A stretch of DNA of 64,000 nucleotides from Clostridium niameyense (GTDB lineage: Bacteria > Bacillota > Clostridia > Clostridiales > Clostridiaceae), in assembly GCF_001243045.1 (NCBI RefSeq), contig NZ_LN849007.1:1020989-1084988 (forward strand), given 5' to 3'. The first letter of the stretch is position 1. Every line of letters starts with the position of its first letter. Below, piece after piece: positions 14,928 to 24,009 of this stretch. A model generated the notes under the pieces. It had not been told where the DNA came from, searched no databases, and saw only the letters and a list, made by a program, of their open reading frames with translations. A program made the translations under genes and the position numbers.

Positions 14928-17417
14928 ATGGAAATATTTAAATTGTTTGGGAGCATATTTATTAAAGACAAAGCTACTAAACCACTTGAAGAGATTGGAA
15001 AGAAAACAGACGAAACAAAAAGAAAAGTTGAAATGAGCGAAAAAACATTTGGTAAAGTATCTGATGGACTTAATAAAGTCGGTGGCAACATGATGAAATT
15101 CGTTACTGTACCTCTTACAGCGTTGGGAACTGGTGCTATAAAGGCTAGTTCTGATTTTAGTGGCGGTATGGCAAAAGTAAGTACAATTGCAGATACAACT
15201 AAAGTTCCTATAAATAAATTATCTGAAGGTGCTTTAAAACTTTCTAAAGATTTTGGAGTTGGTGCTACAGAAATAACTGAATCTATGTACCAAGCTATGT
15301 CTGCAAGTGTTCCAACTGAAAAGGCAATTGGATTCGTGGCAGTTGCAACCAAAGCAGCTAAAGGTGGTTTTACAGACACATCCACAGCCGTTGATGGTTT
15401 ATCTACAGTTTTAAACTCTTATGGCATGGAAGCTGATAAGGCTGATAAAATAGCTAATCAAATGTTAATTACACAAAATAAAGGTAAAACAACATTTGGA
15501 GAATTAGCTAGTTCTGTAGGTAAGGTTACACCAATAGCATCACAATTGGGAGTTACTACAGAGGAATTATTCTCTAGTTTAGCTAGTACAACTGCACAAG
15601 GTTTAGCAACTTCTGAATCTGTTACAGCACTTAAATCAGCTATGTCTAACGTTATAAAACCTTCTAGTGATGCTAGTAAAACGGCACAACAATTAGGAAT
15701 AGATTTTAGTGCAAGTGCTTTAAAATCTAAAGGTTGGTCTAAATTTTTAAGCGAGATAAAAGAAAAAACAGGTGGAAATACAGAAGTTATGGGCAAATTA
15801 TTTGGTAGTACAGAAGCTTTGAACGCTGTATTAATGTTAACTTCTGATAATGGTATGAATATTTACAATGACACAATGAAAGAAATGAAAACTAATACTC
15901 ATGCTTTGGATGATGCTTTTAATAAAATGTCTAATACACCTGGGGAAAAATTTAAAAAGGCATTAAATAGTATGAAAGTTGCGGCAATACAATTTGGAGA
16001 TGTATTAGCACCTGCTTTTGCTAAAGTAACAAATGTAATAAATAATTTTGGAAATAAATTAAGTAATATGACACCACAACAAAAGAAATTTATTATTGAA
16101 ATGAGCAAAATGGCAGTAGGAATTAGCACATTTGTTTTTGCGGCAGGAAAAATAATGAGTGCTGTTATATTCTTTAATAATTTTAAAAAGGCAGTAAAAG
16201 GTATAACTATAGCAGGAAAAGCATTAAGTATGGGGACTGTAGGATGGGTAGCTATAATTGTAGCAGGAGTTGCCATGTTGGCTGTTTTTATAATTAGTCA
16301 TTGGGATCAAATTAAATCTGTAACTATAATAGTATGGAATGCTATTAAGAGTGTTGTAACTACAGTAGTAAATGCTATTAAAAGTGTCATAACTACAGTA
16401 TTTGGTGCTATTAAAACAGTAATATCCACTATATGGAATGGAATAAAAACAATTATAACAGTTGCAGTAATGGCTATAAAATTTGTTATAGAAACTACGT
16501 TTACATTATTGGTAACTATAATTAGGGTACCTTTAGAAATTATAAAGTCCATAATACAAACAGTATGGAATTATATAGGAGATTATATTAAAACCAAAGT
16601 CGAGGCTATTAAAGCCGTAGTTAGTGCAATGTGGAATGCTATTAAAGGTGTGACATTGGTAGTGTTTAATGCAATTAAATCTTATTTTACTATGATATGG
16701 AATGCCTACAAAATGATATTTACAACAGTATTAAATGCTATATTAAGTGTAGTAGTTCCAATATGGAATAAGATTAAATCTGTTACTACCACAGTATTTA
16801 ATGCTATTAAAGGTGTTACTAGTTCTGTATGGAATAGTATTAAGAGCGTTATAGGTGGAGTAGTTGAAAATATTAAAGTTAGAGTGTTGGCAGTATGGAA
16901 CGCTATAAAATATAAAACTCAATCTACTTGGAATAATATAAAAGAATCTATGATAAGACCAGTAAATGCAGCTAAAGAAAAAATAAGTAATATTATAAAT
17001 ACTATAAAAGGATTCTTTAATAATTTAAAGTTAAAACTACCTAAAATTCAAATGCCTAAAATGCCACATTTCAAAATTACGGGTGAATTTAGTTTAGAAA
17101 AGAAAAGTGTACCACATATTGGTGTGGATTGGTATAGTGAGGGTGGTATATTCACACAACCAACTGTATTTGGTGGTATAGGTGTAGGAGATTTAAATCA
17201 TGGATTTGGAAACAATGCCGAAGCAGTATTACCACTTAATGTATTATGGGACAAACTAGATAAAAACTTTAATAATTTGGTACAAAATTTAAATAATAAT
17301 AGTAGTAATAAGGGTATCAATCAAAATGTTACTATTAATTCTCCAAAAGCTTTAAATCCATCTGAAATAGCAAGAGAAAATAAAAGAATACTACAAGAAT
17401 TAGCATTGCAATTATAG
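14928..17417 (+). CDS. phage tail tape measure protein
   Basis: 829 residues that set tail length and enter the cell at infection. The N-terminal 350 residues contain the tape-measure core (TKVPINKLSEGALKLSKDFG, MYQAMSASVPTEKA, VTPIASQLGVTTEELFSSLA, GSTEALNAVLML). Residues about 390-470 are hydrophobic membrane-like segments. Residues about 470-690 are tandem helical repeats around the motif V-W-N-A-I-K-S/G, repeated about ten times. The C-terminus ends in a GGIFTQPTVFGGIGVGD-type segment. At 829 residues and roughly 1.5 angstrom per residue it would imply a tail near 120 nm (inference). Confidence 0.92.
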   Translation: MEIFKLFGSIFIKDKATKPLEEIGKKTDETKRKVEMSEKTFGKVSDGLNKVGGNMMKFVTVPLTALGTGAIKASSDFSGGMAKVSTIADTTKVPINKLSEGALKLSKDFGVGATEITESMYQAMSASVPTEKAIGFVAVATKAAKGGFTDTSTAVDGLSTVLNSYGMEADKADKIANQMLITQNKGKTTFGELASSVGKVTPIASQLGVTTEELFSSLASTTAQGLATSESVTALKSAMSNVIKPSSDASKTAQQLGIDFSASALKSKGWSKFLSEIKEKTGGNTEVMGKLFGSTEALNAVLMLTSDNGMNIYNDTMKEMKTNTHALDDAFNKMSNTPGEKFKKALNSMKVAAIQFGDVLAPAFAKVTNVINNFGNKLSNMTPQQKKFIIEMSKMAVGISTFVFAAGKIMSAVIFFNNFKKAVKGITIAGKALSMGTVGWVAIIVAGVAMLAVFIISHWDQIKSVTIIVWNAIKSVVTTVVNAIKSVITTVFGAIKTVISTIWNGIKTIITVAVMAIKFVIETTFTLLVTIIRVPLEIIKSIIQTVWNYIGDYIKTKVEAIKAVVSAMWNAIKGVTLVVFNAIKSYFTMIWNAYKMIFTTVLNAILSVVVPIWNKIKSVTTTVFNAIKGVTSSVWNSIKSVIGGVVENIKVRVLAVWNAIKYKTQSTWNNIKESMIRPVNAAKEKISNIINTIKGFFNNLKLKLPKIQMPKMPHFKITGEFSLEKKSVPHIGVDWYSEGGIFTQPTVFGGIGVGDLNHGFGNNAEAVLPLNVLWDKLDKNFNNLVQNLNNNSSNKGINQNVTINSPKALNPSEIARENKRILQELALQL

Positions 17418-17431
17418 AAGGGAGTGGTATC

Positions 17432-18295
17432 ATGTATGCTAAATTTATAAATTCTTTAGGAGCAGAAATCGAATTTACTGATACTGCTCCATTAATTTTA
17501 CAAGAAATAGATATAAGTAATAGTGTTAACATATATAATTCTAAAGGTATGTGTCAAGATGGTAGTAAATATAATGGCAATACTTTAGATGTCAAGGATA
17601 TAACAGTACAAGTTGCTTTAAATGCTAGTAATCCAATTGAATTAGATATGTTAAAGGATAAAATAAATATTATATTTAATCCTAAACTAAATGAGGGTTA
17701 TTTAATTTATAAAGGTAAGAAAATTAAATGTATTATTAATAAACTACCTTATTACAATGAAAATGTTAATAATATATATTGTGAATGTTTAATACACTTA
17801 ACTGCATATAATCCATTTTGGAATGACATAGAAGATAGTAAAAAACAAATAGCACTTTGGAAAGGTGATTTTCACTTTCCGCTTATAATACCACAAGGAA
17901 AAGGTATTATTATGGGACACAGGGAACCTTCTTTAATAGTTAATGTTGAAAATAAAGGGCAAGTAAAAACAGGTATGATAATAGAATTTTATGCTAGAGG
18001 TACTCTTAAAAATCCAAGCTTATTTAATGTGAATACTAGAGAGTTTATAAAAATAAATAAGTCTATGGTTGCGGGAGAAAAGATTATTATTAATACTAAC
18101 TATGGAAAAAAGAAAATATTAAGTATTAGTAATGGAATTGAAACAGACATATTAAACTACTTGGATATTATAGGTGGTGGAGATACCTTTCTACAATTAA
18201 ATGTAGGAGATAACCTTTTCCGTTATAATGCAGATGAAAACTTAGATAACTTAGAAGTTAATATCTATTACAACAATAATTATTTGGGGGTGTAG
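17432..18295 (+). CDS. distal tail protein (Dit)
   Basis: 287 residues. Dit forms the hub joining the tail tube to the baseplate. The N-terminal half has the usual pattern (DGSKYNGNTLDVKDITVQVALNA, IDMLKDKIN-like turn, LIYKGKKIKC), and ECLIHLTAYNPFWND sits where Dit proteins have the conserved NPFW-like segment. It directly follows the tape measure gene, the standard order. Confidence 0.85.
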   Translation: MYAKFINSLGAEIEFTDTAPLILQEIDISNSVNIYNSKGMCQDGSKYNGNTLDVKDITVQVALNASNPIELDMLKDKINIIFNPKLNEGYLIYKGKKIKCIINKLPYYNENVNNIYCECLIHLTAYNPFWNDIEDSKKQIALWKGDFHFPLIIPQGKGIIMGHREPSLIVNVENKGQVKTGMIIEFYARGTLKNPSLFNVNTREFIKINKSMVAGEKIIINTNYGKKKILSISNGIETDILNYLDIIGGGDTFLQLNVGDNLFRYNADENLDNLEVNIYYNNNYLGV

Positions 18296-18299
18296 AAGT

Positions 18300-19430
18300 A
18301 TGGAATTATATATATTTAACAGAGATTTAGAATTAAAAGGTATATTAGATACTTTTACATCTTTAAGGTGGATCAGAAAATATCATAAGAGTGGGGAATT
18401 TGAGTTACATTGTGATTTAAATTCCAATACTTTAAATTTATTACAACGTGAAAATATCGTCTATAAAAAAGATGATACAGAAGCAGGATACATAGAAACT
18501 AGACAATTAAAAATAGGGTTAGATGGACAAGAATACTTAGAAGTTAAAGGTAAATTTTTAATGAGTTATTTAAGTAGACGTATTATTTGGGGAAGAGTTA
18601 ATTTTAATGGTAAGACAGAAGAATTAATGAGAAAACTTATTAATGATAATGCTATAAATCCAACTAATGGCAATAGAAAAATAAATAATTTAATTTCAGG
18701 AGAAATAAAAGGATTTAATGAAGATATAAAATATCAAAATAGTTTTGGTAATATATTAGATCAACTGGAAAATATATCTAATACTTCTAATTTAGGTTAT
18801 AGAAATTTACTAGATATAAAAAGTAGAAAAATAGTGTTTGATATTTACAAAGGTGTTGATAGAACTATTGAAAATGGTACTATAGCACCTTGTATTTTTA
18901 GTAGAGATTTTGAAAATATACTTGAACAGGAATATACAGATAGTTTAAATAATTATAGAAATACAGTTTTAATTGCAGGAGCAGGTGAGGGTAAAGATAG
19001 AAAAATAACATTTATAGAAGAAGGGAATGGTTTAGATAGATATGAGTTATATGTAGATGCTAGGGATTTACAGAATACTGAACAAGTAGAAAAAAAGGAT
19101 AGTGAGGGGAATATAAATACAGAAGATGTGTTAATCCCAGATAGTAAGTATATGCCTATGCTAATTCAACGTGGTAAAGAAAAATTAAGTGAGTGTTATA
19201 AAATACAGACATTTAATTCTAAGATAAACACTAACGGAAATAATATATATAAAAAAGATTATGATCTTGGTGATATAGTAACCGTAATAGATAAGAAGTG
19301 GGGAATACAACTAAATACTAGAATTACAGAAATAGAAGAAGTTTATGAAGAAAAGGGATTAGAAATTAATATTGTTTTTGGTAATGATATTCCTACGATT
19401 ATAGATAAAATTAAACAGAAAGTGAGGTAG
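18300..19430 (+). CDS. baseplate / tail-associated protein (Gp37-like)
   Basis: 376 residues. The start MELYIFNRDLELKGILDTFTSLRWIRKYHKSGEFELH and the later KGKFLMSYLSRRI match the siphovirus ReqiPepy6 Gp37-like family, tail proteins that follow Dit in many Firmicutes phages. The C-terminus KDYDLGDIVTVIDKKWGIQLNTRITEIEE is typical. No lytic domain is visible. Confidence 0.82.
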   Translation: MELYIFNRDLELKGILDTFTSLRWIRKYHKSGEFELHCDLNSNTLNLLQRENIVYKKDDTEAGYIETRQLKIGLDGQEYLEVKGKFLMSYLSRRIIWGRVNFNGKTEELMRKLINDNAINPTNGNRKINNLISGEIKGFNEDIKYQNSFGNILDQLENISNTSNLGYRNLLDIKSRKIVFDIYKGVDRTIENGTIAPCIFSRDFENILEQEYTDSLNNYRNTVLIAGAGEGKDRKITFIEEGNGLDRYELYVDARDLQNTEQVEKKDSEGNINTEDVLIPDSKYMPMLIQRGKEKLSECYKIQTFNSKINTNGNNIYKKDYDLGDIVTVIDKKWGIQLNTRITEIEEVYEEKGLEINIVFGNDIPTIIDKIKQKVR

Positions 19431-19436
19431 TGACAT

Positions 19437-20444
19437 ATGGAAAGAAGTAGTTTTTTTAATGCGGTATTAGATAGTAGTGGAGTACCAGACACAGTTTATT
19501 TAGCGGAAGATTTTGCTAGATACTTTGCTACTTTTATAGGAAATGGTGTATTTCCGAACCCCGCTACAGGATTACAAGTAGTAGCAATAAATAATGATAT
19601 GCAAATAATAATCAAATCTGGATACGCATGGATAAACGGCTATATGTATGAAAATACAGACGATTACATATTTAAATTAGATGCAGCTGATGGAGTATTA
19701 GATAGAATAGATAGAGTAGTTTTAAGACTAGATTTTTTAGAGAGAAAAATAAAAGTAGGAATTAAAAAGGGTGAATGGAGTAGCAACGCAAAAGCTAAAG
19801 ATTTACAAAGAGATAATGATGTATTTGAATTAGCACTTGCAGATGTAAAAATATCTAAAGGTGCTATTTCTATATCACAAGCAGACATAACTGATTTACG
19901 ATTAAATAAAAATTTATGTGGTATAGTACATGGTACTGTGGATCAAGTAGATACAACTGCAATATTTGATCAATATAAATCGTGGTATGAACAAACCAAA
20001 GCTAAATATGAAAAGAATATGTTATCTTGGACTACTCAAAAGAAACAAGAGTTTGAGGATTGGTTTGATAAAACTAGTAAAGAATTACTCCAAGAATGGA
20101 CAGAATGGTTTAGTAAAACCAAAGTATGGGAGCAACAATGGTTAGATTGGTTTAAGAATACAGAAACTTGGGAAAAAGAATTTAATAAGTGGTTTGAAGA
20201 TATTAAAAAGATATTAGATGACAATGTAGCTGCTAAACTAACAACACAAGTTTTAGAATTGCAATCCAAAACTAAAACTTTAGAAAGTCAATTACAAACT
20301 GTAGAAGGTAAAATAGTAGATATTGATAATAAATTAGATACTAAAGCCGACAAATACATCATTGATAATATAAGCAAAGATAAATATAAAATAGGTATTG
20401 ACAATGGATTAATTTATATAGAGGAGGTAATAAATGATGTCTAA
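19437..20444 (+). CDS. tail fibre / receptor-binding baseplate protein
   Basis: 335 residues. The N-terminal 150 residues are strand-rich and contain FARYFATFIGNGVFPNPATGLQV, a pattern common in baseplate upper proteins. Residues about 185-275 form a tryptophan-rich helical stretch with repeated W-F units, followed by a coiled coil (about 265-310). Such trimeric coiled coils hold receptor-binding tips. Overlaps the next gene by 11 bp. Confidence 0.7.
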   Translation: MERSSFFNAVLDSSGVPDTVYLAEDFARYFATFIGNGVFPNPATGLQVVAINNDMQIIIKSGYAWINGYMYENTDDYIFKLDAADGVLDRIDRVVLRLDFLERKIKVGIKKGEWSSNAKAKDLQRDNDVFELALADVKISKGAISISQADITDLRLNKNLCGIVHGTVDQVDTTAIFDQYKSWYEQTKAKYEKNMLSWTTQKKQEFEDWFDKTSKELLQEWTEWFSKTKVWEQQWLDWFKNTETWEKEFNKWFEDIKKILDDNVAAKLTTQVLELQSKTKTLESQLQTVEGKIVDIDNKLDTKADKYIIDNISKDKYKIGIDNGLIYIEEVINDV

Positions 20445-21036
20445 GATATTTATAGCAGATAAGAAAACATTAGATATTGTAAACAATACAACTTGTAAAA
20501 CAAATGCTGTTACTAATAGCGTTAAAGAAGATACTAATAATATTTTAAATAGTATAAAATGCAGTAGTGGAAGTTATAATCCTTTAAATTATAAAACCTT
20601 TACCATGGCTTATAAACAAGCACCACGTAAGTTAGGTTTAAATAATATATTAACATTAGAAGGGGAAGGGTATTTATCTAATTTTATATATAATAGAAAC
20701 GGGGTAACAAGTTATGGTACGTTAACAATTACAGTTGATGATAATATTATATATAAGCAAGTTAATTCAGTAGGCAAAGAGTGTATTGGAATTGTCAAAG
20801 CATCTGATATATGCAGTTTACCGATGTATGATAAAGTTAAAGCTTTTGTTCTAGATCAACCGATTGATACATCATTTTCTGACTTACCATATGATTCCAC
20901 TAAAGATAATAATTCATCAGGTATAACTGTTATAACAAACGATCTATATTTTAAGAAATCACTTAAAATAGAATTAGATCGTAAAAATATAGATTATAAT
21001 TTTTATTGGGCATTCCAAGGAGGTATAAAAGGATAA
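20434..21036 (+). CDS. hypothetical phage tail protein
   Basis: 200 residues. The helical start (about residues 1-45) is followed by strand-rich sequence that could be a small jelly-roll tip domain (YGTLTITVDDNIIYKQVNS, LKIELDRKN). ATG at 20434 or 20437 both fit the GAGGAGG site (20421-20427). Placed after the fibre gene, so probably part of the tail tip. No family recognised. Confidence 0.65.
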   Translation: MMSKIFIADKKTLDIVNNTTCKTNAVTNSVKEDTNNILNSIKCSSGSYNPLNYKTFTMAYKQAPRKLGLNNILTLEGEGYLSNFIYNRNGVTSYGTLTITVDDNIIYKQVNSVGKECIGIVKASDICSLPMYDKVKAFVLDQPIDTSFSDLPYDSTKDNNSSGITVITNDLYFKKSLKIELDRKNIDYNFYWAFQGGIKG

Positions 21037-21311
21037 TGAAACAGTATATTAAAGGTGATCATATAATAGTAGAATTTGATAACGGTTCAAAATTTCAATA
21101 TTTACAAAGTGAAAAAAGTGAAGATGCTATTAAAGATATTGTGGAAAATACTCCACCCAATCCTATATTAGAATTACAAAAGCAAGTAAATACTTTAGGA
21201 CAGGAATTAGCACAAGCCAAAGTAGAAAACATAAAAAAGGATAATATAATAAATACTTTAGGACAGGAATTAGCACAAATTAAAATACAATTAGTAGGAG
21301 GTGATCAATAA
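21036..21311 (+). CDS. small coiled-coil phage protein
   Basis: 91 residues starting at the ATG that overlaps the upstream stop (TAATG), so translation is probably coupled. The C-terminal half is coiled coil with an internal repeat: NTLGQELAQ occurs twice, about 23 residues apart. The gene overlaps the start of the XkdX-like gene by one base. Function not known; a tail-tip accessory by position. Confidence 0.65.
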   Translation: MKQYIKGDHIIVEFDNGSKFQYLQSEKSEDAIKDIVENTPPNPILELQKQVNTLGQELAQAKVENIKKDNIINTLGQELAQIKIQLVGGDQ

Positions 21312-21457
21312 TGAAATTTTGGACATTAGCATGGGAATATAAATGGGTTACTTTAGAACAATTAAGAATAGTGGTTAAAACAGAAATTAATAAGTTTGGA
21401 GAAATAACACCAGAAGAATTTAAAAGTATTACAGGACAAGAGTTTATTGCACCGTAG
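21311..21457 (+). CDS. xkdX: XkdX family protein
   Basis: 48 residues (MKFWTLAWEYKWVT...ITPEEFKSITGQEF). XkdX-type proteins are tiny and sit at the end of the tail genes before holin in many Bacillus and Clostridium prophages; the ITPEEFKxITG pattern is characteristic. The ribosome site TAGGAGGTGAT lies about 7 bases upstream of the ATG. Role unknown. Confidence 0.75.
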   Translation: MKFWTLAWEYKWVTLEQLRIVVKTEINKFGEITPEEFKSITGQEFIAP

Positions 21458-21490
21458 AAAAATAAGGCAACACAATTAAACAATTTATAA

Positions 21491-21536
21491 AGGCAAAGTA
21501 GGGACTAGGGATAGTCTTTTTATTTTGCCTATTTTT
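21491..21536 (+). terminator. terminator between tail and lysis genes
   Basis: Nested hairpins: GACTA/TAGTC (21503-21507, 21512-21516) followed by TTTT, inside AGGCAAA/TTTGCCT (21491-21497, 21524-21530). Confidence 0.6.
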
Positions 21537-21559
21537 GTAATAAGAAAGAAGGTTAAAAA

Positions 21560-21976
21560 ATGAATAAGGAAAATATTTTTAATGGAATTGTAGCAGCCAT
21601 AGGTACATGGTTTACTTATGTTTTTGGTGCATGGGATACTCCTTTAGCGGCATTAGTAGGATTTATGCTTGTAGATTATGCAACAGGAATGGTTGCATCT
21701 TATATAACCGATAAGCTTAATAGTAAAATAGGATTTAAAGGTATTTTAAGAAAGTGCCTAATTCTACTAGTTCTTATTTTAGGAGTATTATTGGATAGGT
21801 TGCTTAACGATGGAACATGGGTATTTCGTACACTTATTTGCTACTTCTACATAGCAAATGAAGGATTAAGTATCATAGAAAATGTAGGTAAATGTGGTGT
21901 TAATTATCCACCAGCATTGAAAAATGCACTAGAGCAGCTACAAGAAAAAGAAATACATAAAGAGCAGAGCAAATAG
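21560..21976 (+). CDS. phage holin (toxin secretion/phage lysis holin family)
   Basis: 138 residues. It makes pores in the membrane so the endolysin can reach the wall. Pattern of the phage_holin_4 family: an N-terminal membrane segment (GIVAAIGTWFTYVFGAW), then PLAALVGFMLVDYATGMVASYI, a third segment ILLVLILGVLLDRLL, and EGLSIIENVGKCGV near the end. It sits directly before the endolysin gene. A terminator follows. Confidence 0.9.
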   Translation: MNKENIFNGIVAAIGTWFTYVFGAWDTPLAALVGFMLVDYATGMVASYITDKLNSKIGFKGILRKCLILLVLILGVLLDRLLNDGTWVFRTLICYFYIANEGLSIIENVGKCGVNYPPALKNALEQLQEKEIHKEQSK

Positions 21977-21990
21977 TTCTGTTCTTTTTT
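21961..21990 (+). terminator. terminator between holin and endolysin
   Basis: AGAGCAGA (21961-21968) pairs with TCTGTTCT (21978-21985), one G-T pair, then five T; it begins inside the holin gene's last codons. Confidence 0.6.
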
Positions 21991-22015
21991 AATTAAATTT
22001 ATAGGAGGTACATAA

Positions 22016-22954
22016 ATGGGATTAGTATCTAAGGAATGTATAGATTTTGTTAAGAAATTTGAAGGATTTTATCCTAAACCTTATTATGATATAGTTGGAG
22101 TTAAAACCTTAGGTTATGGAATGACAGGAAAAGAAATAGAGGGACTATCTAGTGTTACAGAAGCACAGGCAAGTACCATGCTAGAAAACTTATTAAACAA
22201 TAAATATGCAGCACCAATTAAAAGGGATTTAGATAATCGAGGAATAAGTTTAAAACAAAATGAATTTGATGCGTTAGTAAGCATGGCCTACAATGTTGGT
22301 GTTGGTGGGGTATTAGATTCTACTCTTTACAGAAATATATGTAATGGGGTTAGAGATAAGAGTACTATTACATCTAACTTCGAGATGTGGAGCATGGCAG
22401 GAGGAAAACAAGTCTATGGATTATTACGTAGACGTAGAGAAGAAGCTGCAATGTTTTTTGGAGATGGTAATGTAGCAACTGATAATAGTACCGGGGGAAG
22501 TTATTATAATGTAAAAGAAGTACAAGAAATGCTTATAAAAATAGGTTATCCTTGTGGAAATTATGGTGCAGACGGAAGTTGGGGCAATTCTACTAAAGCA
22601 GCAGTAGAATGTTTCCAAAGAGACTGTAATTTAAAAGTAGATGGCTGGGTTGGGGGCGATACTTATAGAAAAATAAAAGAGGAATATAATAAAAAATTAG
22701 CGATAAATAAAGAAGTTAAACAAAAAGTTAAGGAGGAATATGATATGGATAAAATAATATTATATTATGGAGATATGGATGCATTATCAGCTTTATTAGT
22801 AGGACAAAAGAATAGTTGCCCTGTGATGAAAGAATCTGATTTCGAAAAGAGTGGACTAAAAGCTAAAAAAGTAATAAGAATAGGTGGCCCTAATGGAGAT
22901 GCAACAGGAAAAGATAGATTTAAAACATTCAAAGCAGCAGCAAATTTAGTTTAA
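22016..22954 (+). CDS. phage endolysin: GH24 lysozyme + PG-binding + CWB2-like tail
   Basis: 312 residues that cut peptidoglycan at lysis. Residues 1-150 are a GH24 (T4/P22-type) muramidase with the E-D-T catalytic arrangement: E in KKFEGF near 16, D in PYYDIVG near 25, T in GYGMT near 36. Residues about 162-228 are a peptidoglycan-binding type 1 domain (VKEVQEML...GSWGNSTKAAVECFQRD). The last 69 residues resemble the short wall-binding domain of clostridial lysins (VIRIGGPNG, GKDRFKT). No signal peptide, so export depends on the holin. An internal ribosome site and ATG precede the last domain. Confidence 0.9.
   Translation: MGLVSKECIDFVKKFEGFYPKPYYDIVGVKTLGYGMTGKEIEGLSSVTEAQASTMLENLLNNKYAAPIKRDLDNRGISLKQNEFDALVSMAYNVGVGGVLDSTLYRNICNGVRDKSTITSNFEMWSMAGGKQVYGLLRRRREEAAMFFGDGNVATDNSTGGSYYNVKEVQEMLIKIGYPCGNYGADGSWGNSTKAAVECFQRDCNLKVDGWVGGDTYRKIKEEYNKKLAINKEVKQKVKEEYDMDKIILYYGDMDALSALLVGQKNSCPVMKESDFEKSGLKAKKVIRIGGPNGDATGKDRFKTFKAAANLV
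22730..22747 (+). promoter_or_regulatory. internal ribosome site and ATG giving a free cell-wall-binding domain
   Basis: AAGGAGG (22730-22736) lies 8 bases before an in-frame ATG at 22745 inside the endolysin gene. Translation from it would give a 69-residue domain (MDKIILYYGD... to 22954). Clostridial endolysins CD27L and CTP1L are known to make such a secondary product. Confidence 0.65.
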
Positions 22955-22975
22955 TTATATAGATTGTTTGTTAGA

Positions 22976-23008
22976 GGTAGTTACTATAAGGTAATTACCT
23001 ATTTTTTT
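22976..23008 (+). terminator. terminator after endolysin
   Basis: GGTAGTTAC (22976-22984) pairs with GTAATTACC (22991-22999), one G-T pair, then a run of T. It marks the end of the recognisable lysis module. Confidence 0.75.
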
Positions 23009-23047
23009 ATTTTTTGAAGGAATTTTAAATATACCTATGATTATAAA

Positions 23048-23075
23048 TTTACAAAAGTGTAAAATTTGTTATAAT
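23048..23075 (+). promoter_or_regulatory. sigma-A promoter of the lipoprotein gene
   Basis: TTTACA (23048-23053), 16-base spacer, TATAAT (23070-23075), 30 bases ahead of the ATG. Confidence 0.6.
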
Positions 23076-23104
23076 TAAATTATATTACCAAGGAGGGGAT
23101 TTAT

Positions 23105-23533
23105 ATGAAAAAAATATTATCTATATTAATGGTGTTAACATTAACATTTGGACTAGTTGCTTGTGGTTCTAAAACTACAGATAATAAACCAAAAGAAACT
23201 AAACAAGAAATAGCTGAAGATGATAAAGAAACCAAACAAGAAATAGATAAAGATAAGAAGGAAGATCTTAAAAATAAAATAAAAGATGCTTTGAAGGATA
23301 GAGAAGTCGTATCTATAGATATATTAACATTTAATAATGGTGAACCCAAAGCATCTGTACAATTAAAAGGTAACATATTAAAATCAGACATTAAAAAAGA
23401 TGAAGCTATTGAACTATGTAAAAAAATTGGAGAAAAAATTAAACCAATTTGTTCAAAATATGATATAGAGCTAATAGATAAGGACAATCAACTTATAATT
23501 TTATGTGATCAAGATGGAAATACTAATGAATAA
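23105..23533 (+). CDS. small lipoprotein
   Basis: 142 residues with a lipoprotein signal peptide: MKK, a hydrophobic core, then LVAC with the lipid-bearing cysteine at residue 20. Residues 21-65 are highly charged (K/E/D-rich linker). The remaining 75 residues form a small mixed domain with one late cysteine pair region (CKKIG, ICSKYD). It has its own promoter and terminator directly beside the endolysin. It could be a prophage-borne lysogenic conversion gene or a host gene at the prophage edge; no family recognised. Confidence 0.8.
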   Translation: MKKILSILMVLTLTFGLVACGSKTTDNKPKETKQEIAEDDKETKQEIDKDKKEDLKNKIKDALKDREVVSIDILTFNNGEPKASVQLKGNILKSDIKKDEAIELCKKIGEKIKPICSKYDIELIDKDNQLIILCDQDGNTNE

Positions 23534-23540
23534 ATAAATA

Positions 23541-23575
23541 AAAACTCTAAAGGTTAATCCTTTAGAGTTTTTATT
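23541..23575 (+). terminator. terminator of the lipoprotein gene
   Basis: Perfect 13-bp stem, arms 23541-23553 and 23559-23571, 5-base loop, T-rich 3' side. Confidence 0.85.
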
Positions 23576-23829
23576 TATACTTTTCTATTACTTTTATTAT
23601 ATCTATTATTAAATCTTTATTCTTTTTATTTTCTAAATTAAAAAAATTAATTATAAGGGAATTAAAATTATAATAGGGTATAGTAAATATAAATTCAATC
23701 ATTACATAACTAAAACTAAAAACAACTTAATAATAATTTATGGTGTAGAATGTAATAATAAAAGTAAAATTTTGCATAGAGCAATTAAGGGAGTTTCTTA
23801 ATAATAAATAATTAATTTCCAAATATAAG

Positions 23830-23879
23830 AAATTTTAAAGGTATACTTGGGCATAATGCTAAATATACCTTTAAAATTT
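23830..23879 (+). repeat. perfect 16-bp inverted repeat
   Basis: AAATTTTAAAGGTATA (23830-23845) and its exact complement (23864-23879) around an 18-base loop. It stands in the gene-poor stretch 23576-24009, where only short decayed frames are seen. May be a terminator or the end of a small mobile element. Confidence 0.5.
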
Positions 23880-23903
23880 TTGCCGTCAAAAATACGGCAA
23901 AAA
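23877..23903 (+). terminator. bidirectional terminator-like hairpin
   Basis: TTTTTGCCGT (23877-23886) with ACGGCAAAAA (23894-23903), 7-base loop; abuts the 16-bp inverted repeat. Confidence 0.5.
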
Positions 23904-24009
23904 TTATTTTCTAAAATATAGAGATTTTTTCTAATAATATATTTAAAATATTCCTTAAAACCACTGATATAACTACATTATATTAATAATTTATAATATG
24001 TTATTTTAA

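Noticed and set aside
14909-16552. Several minus-strand frames opposite the tape measure gene
   Set aside because: They are shadows of the repetitive coding strand, with hydrophobic low-complexity sequence and no start signals.
23101-23487. Long minus-strand frame opposite the lipoprotein gene
   Set aside because: The plus-strand gene has a signal peptide, promoter, ribosome site and terminator; the minus frame mirrors its charged codons.
23571-23702. 43-codon minus-strand ORF beginning MIEFIFTIPYYN, ending at the lipoprotein terminator
   Set aside because: No ribosome site, no recognisable family and very AT-rich; equally open frames occur on the plus strand. Treated as decayed or chance sequence.
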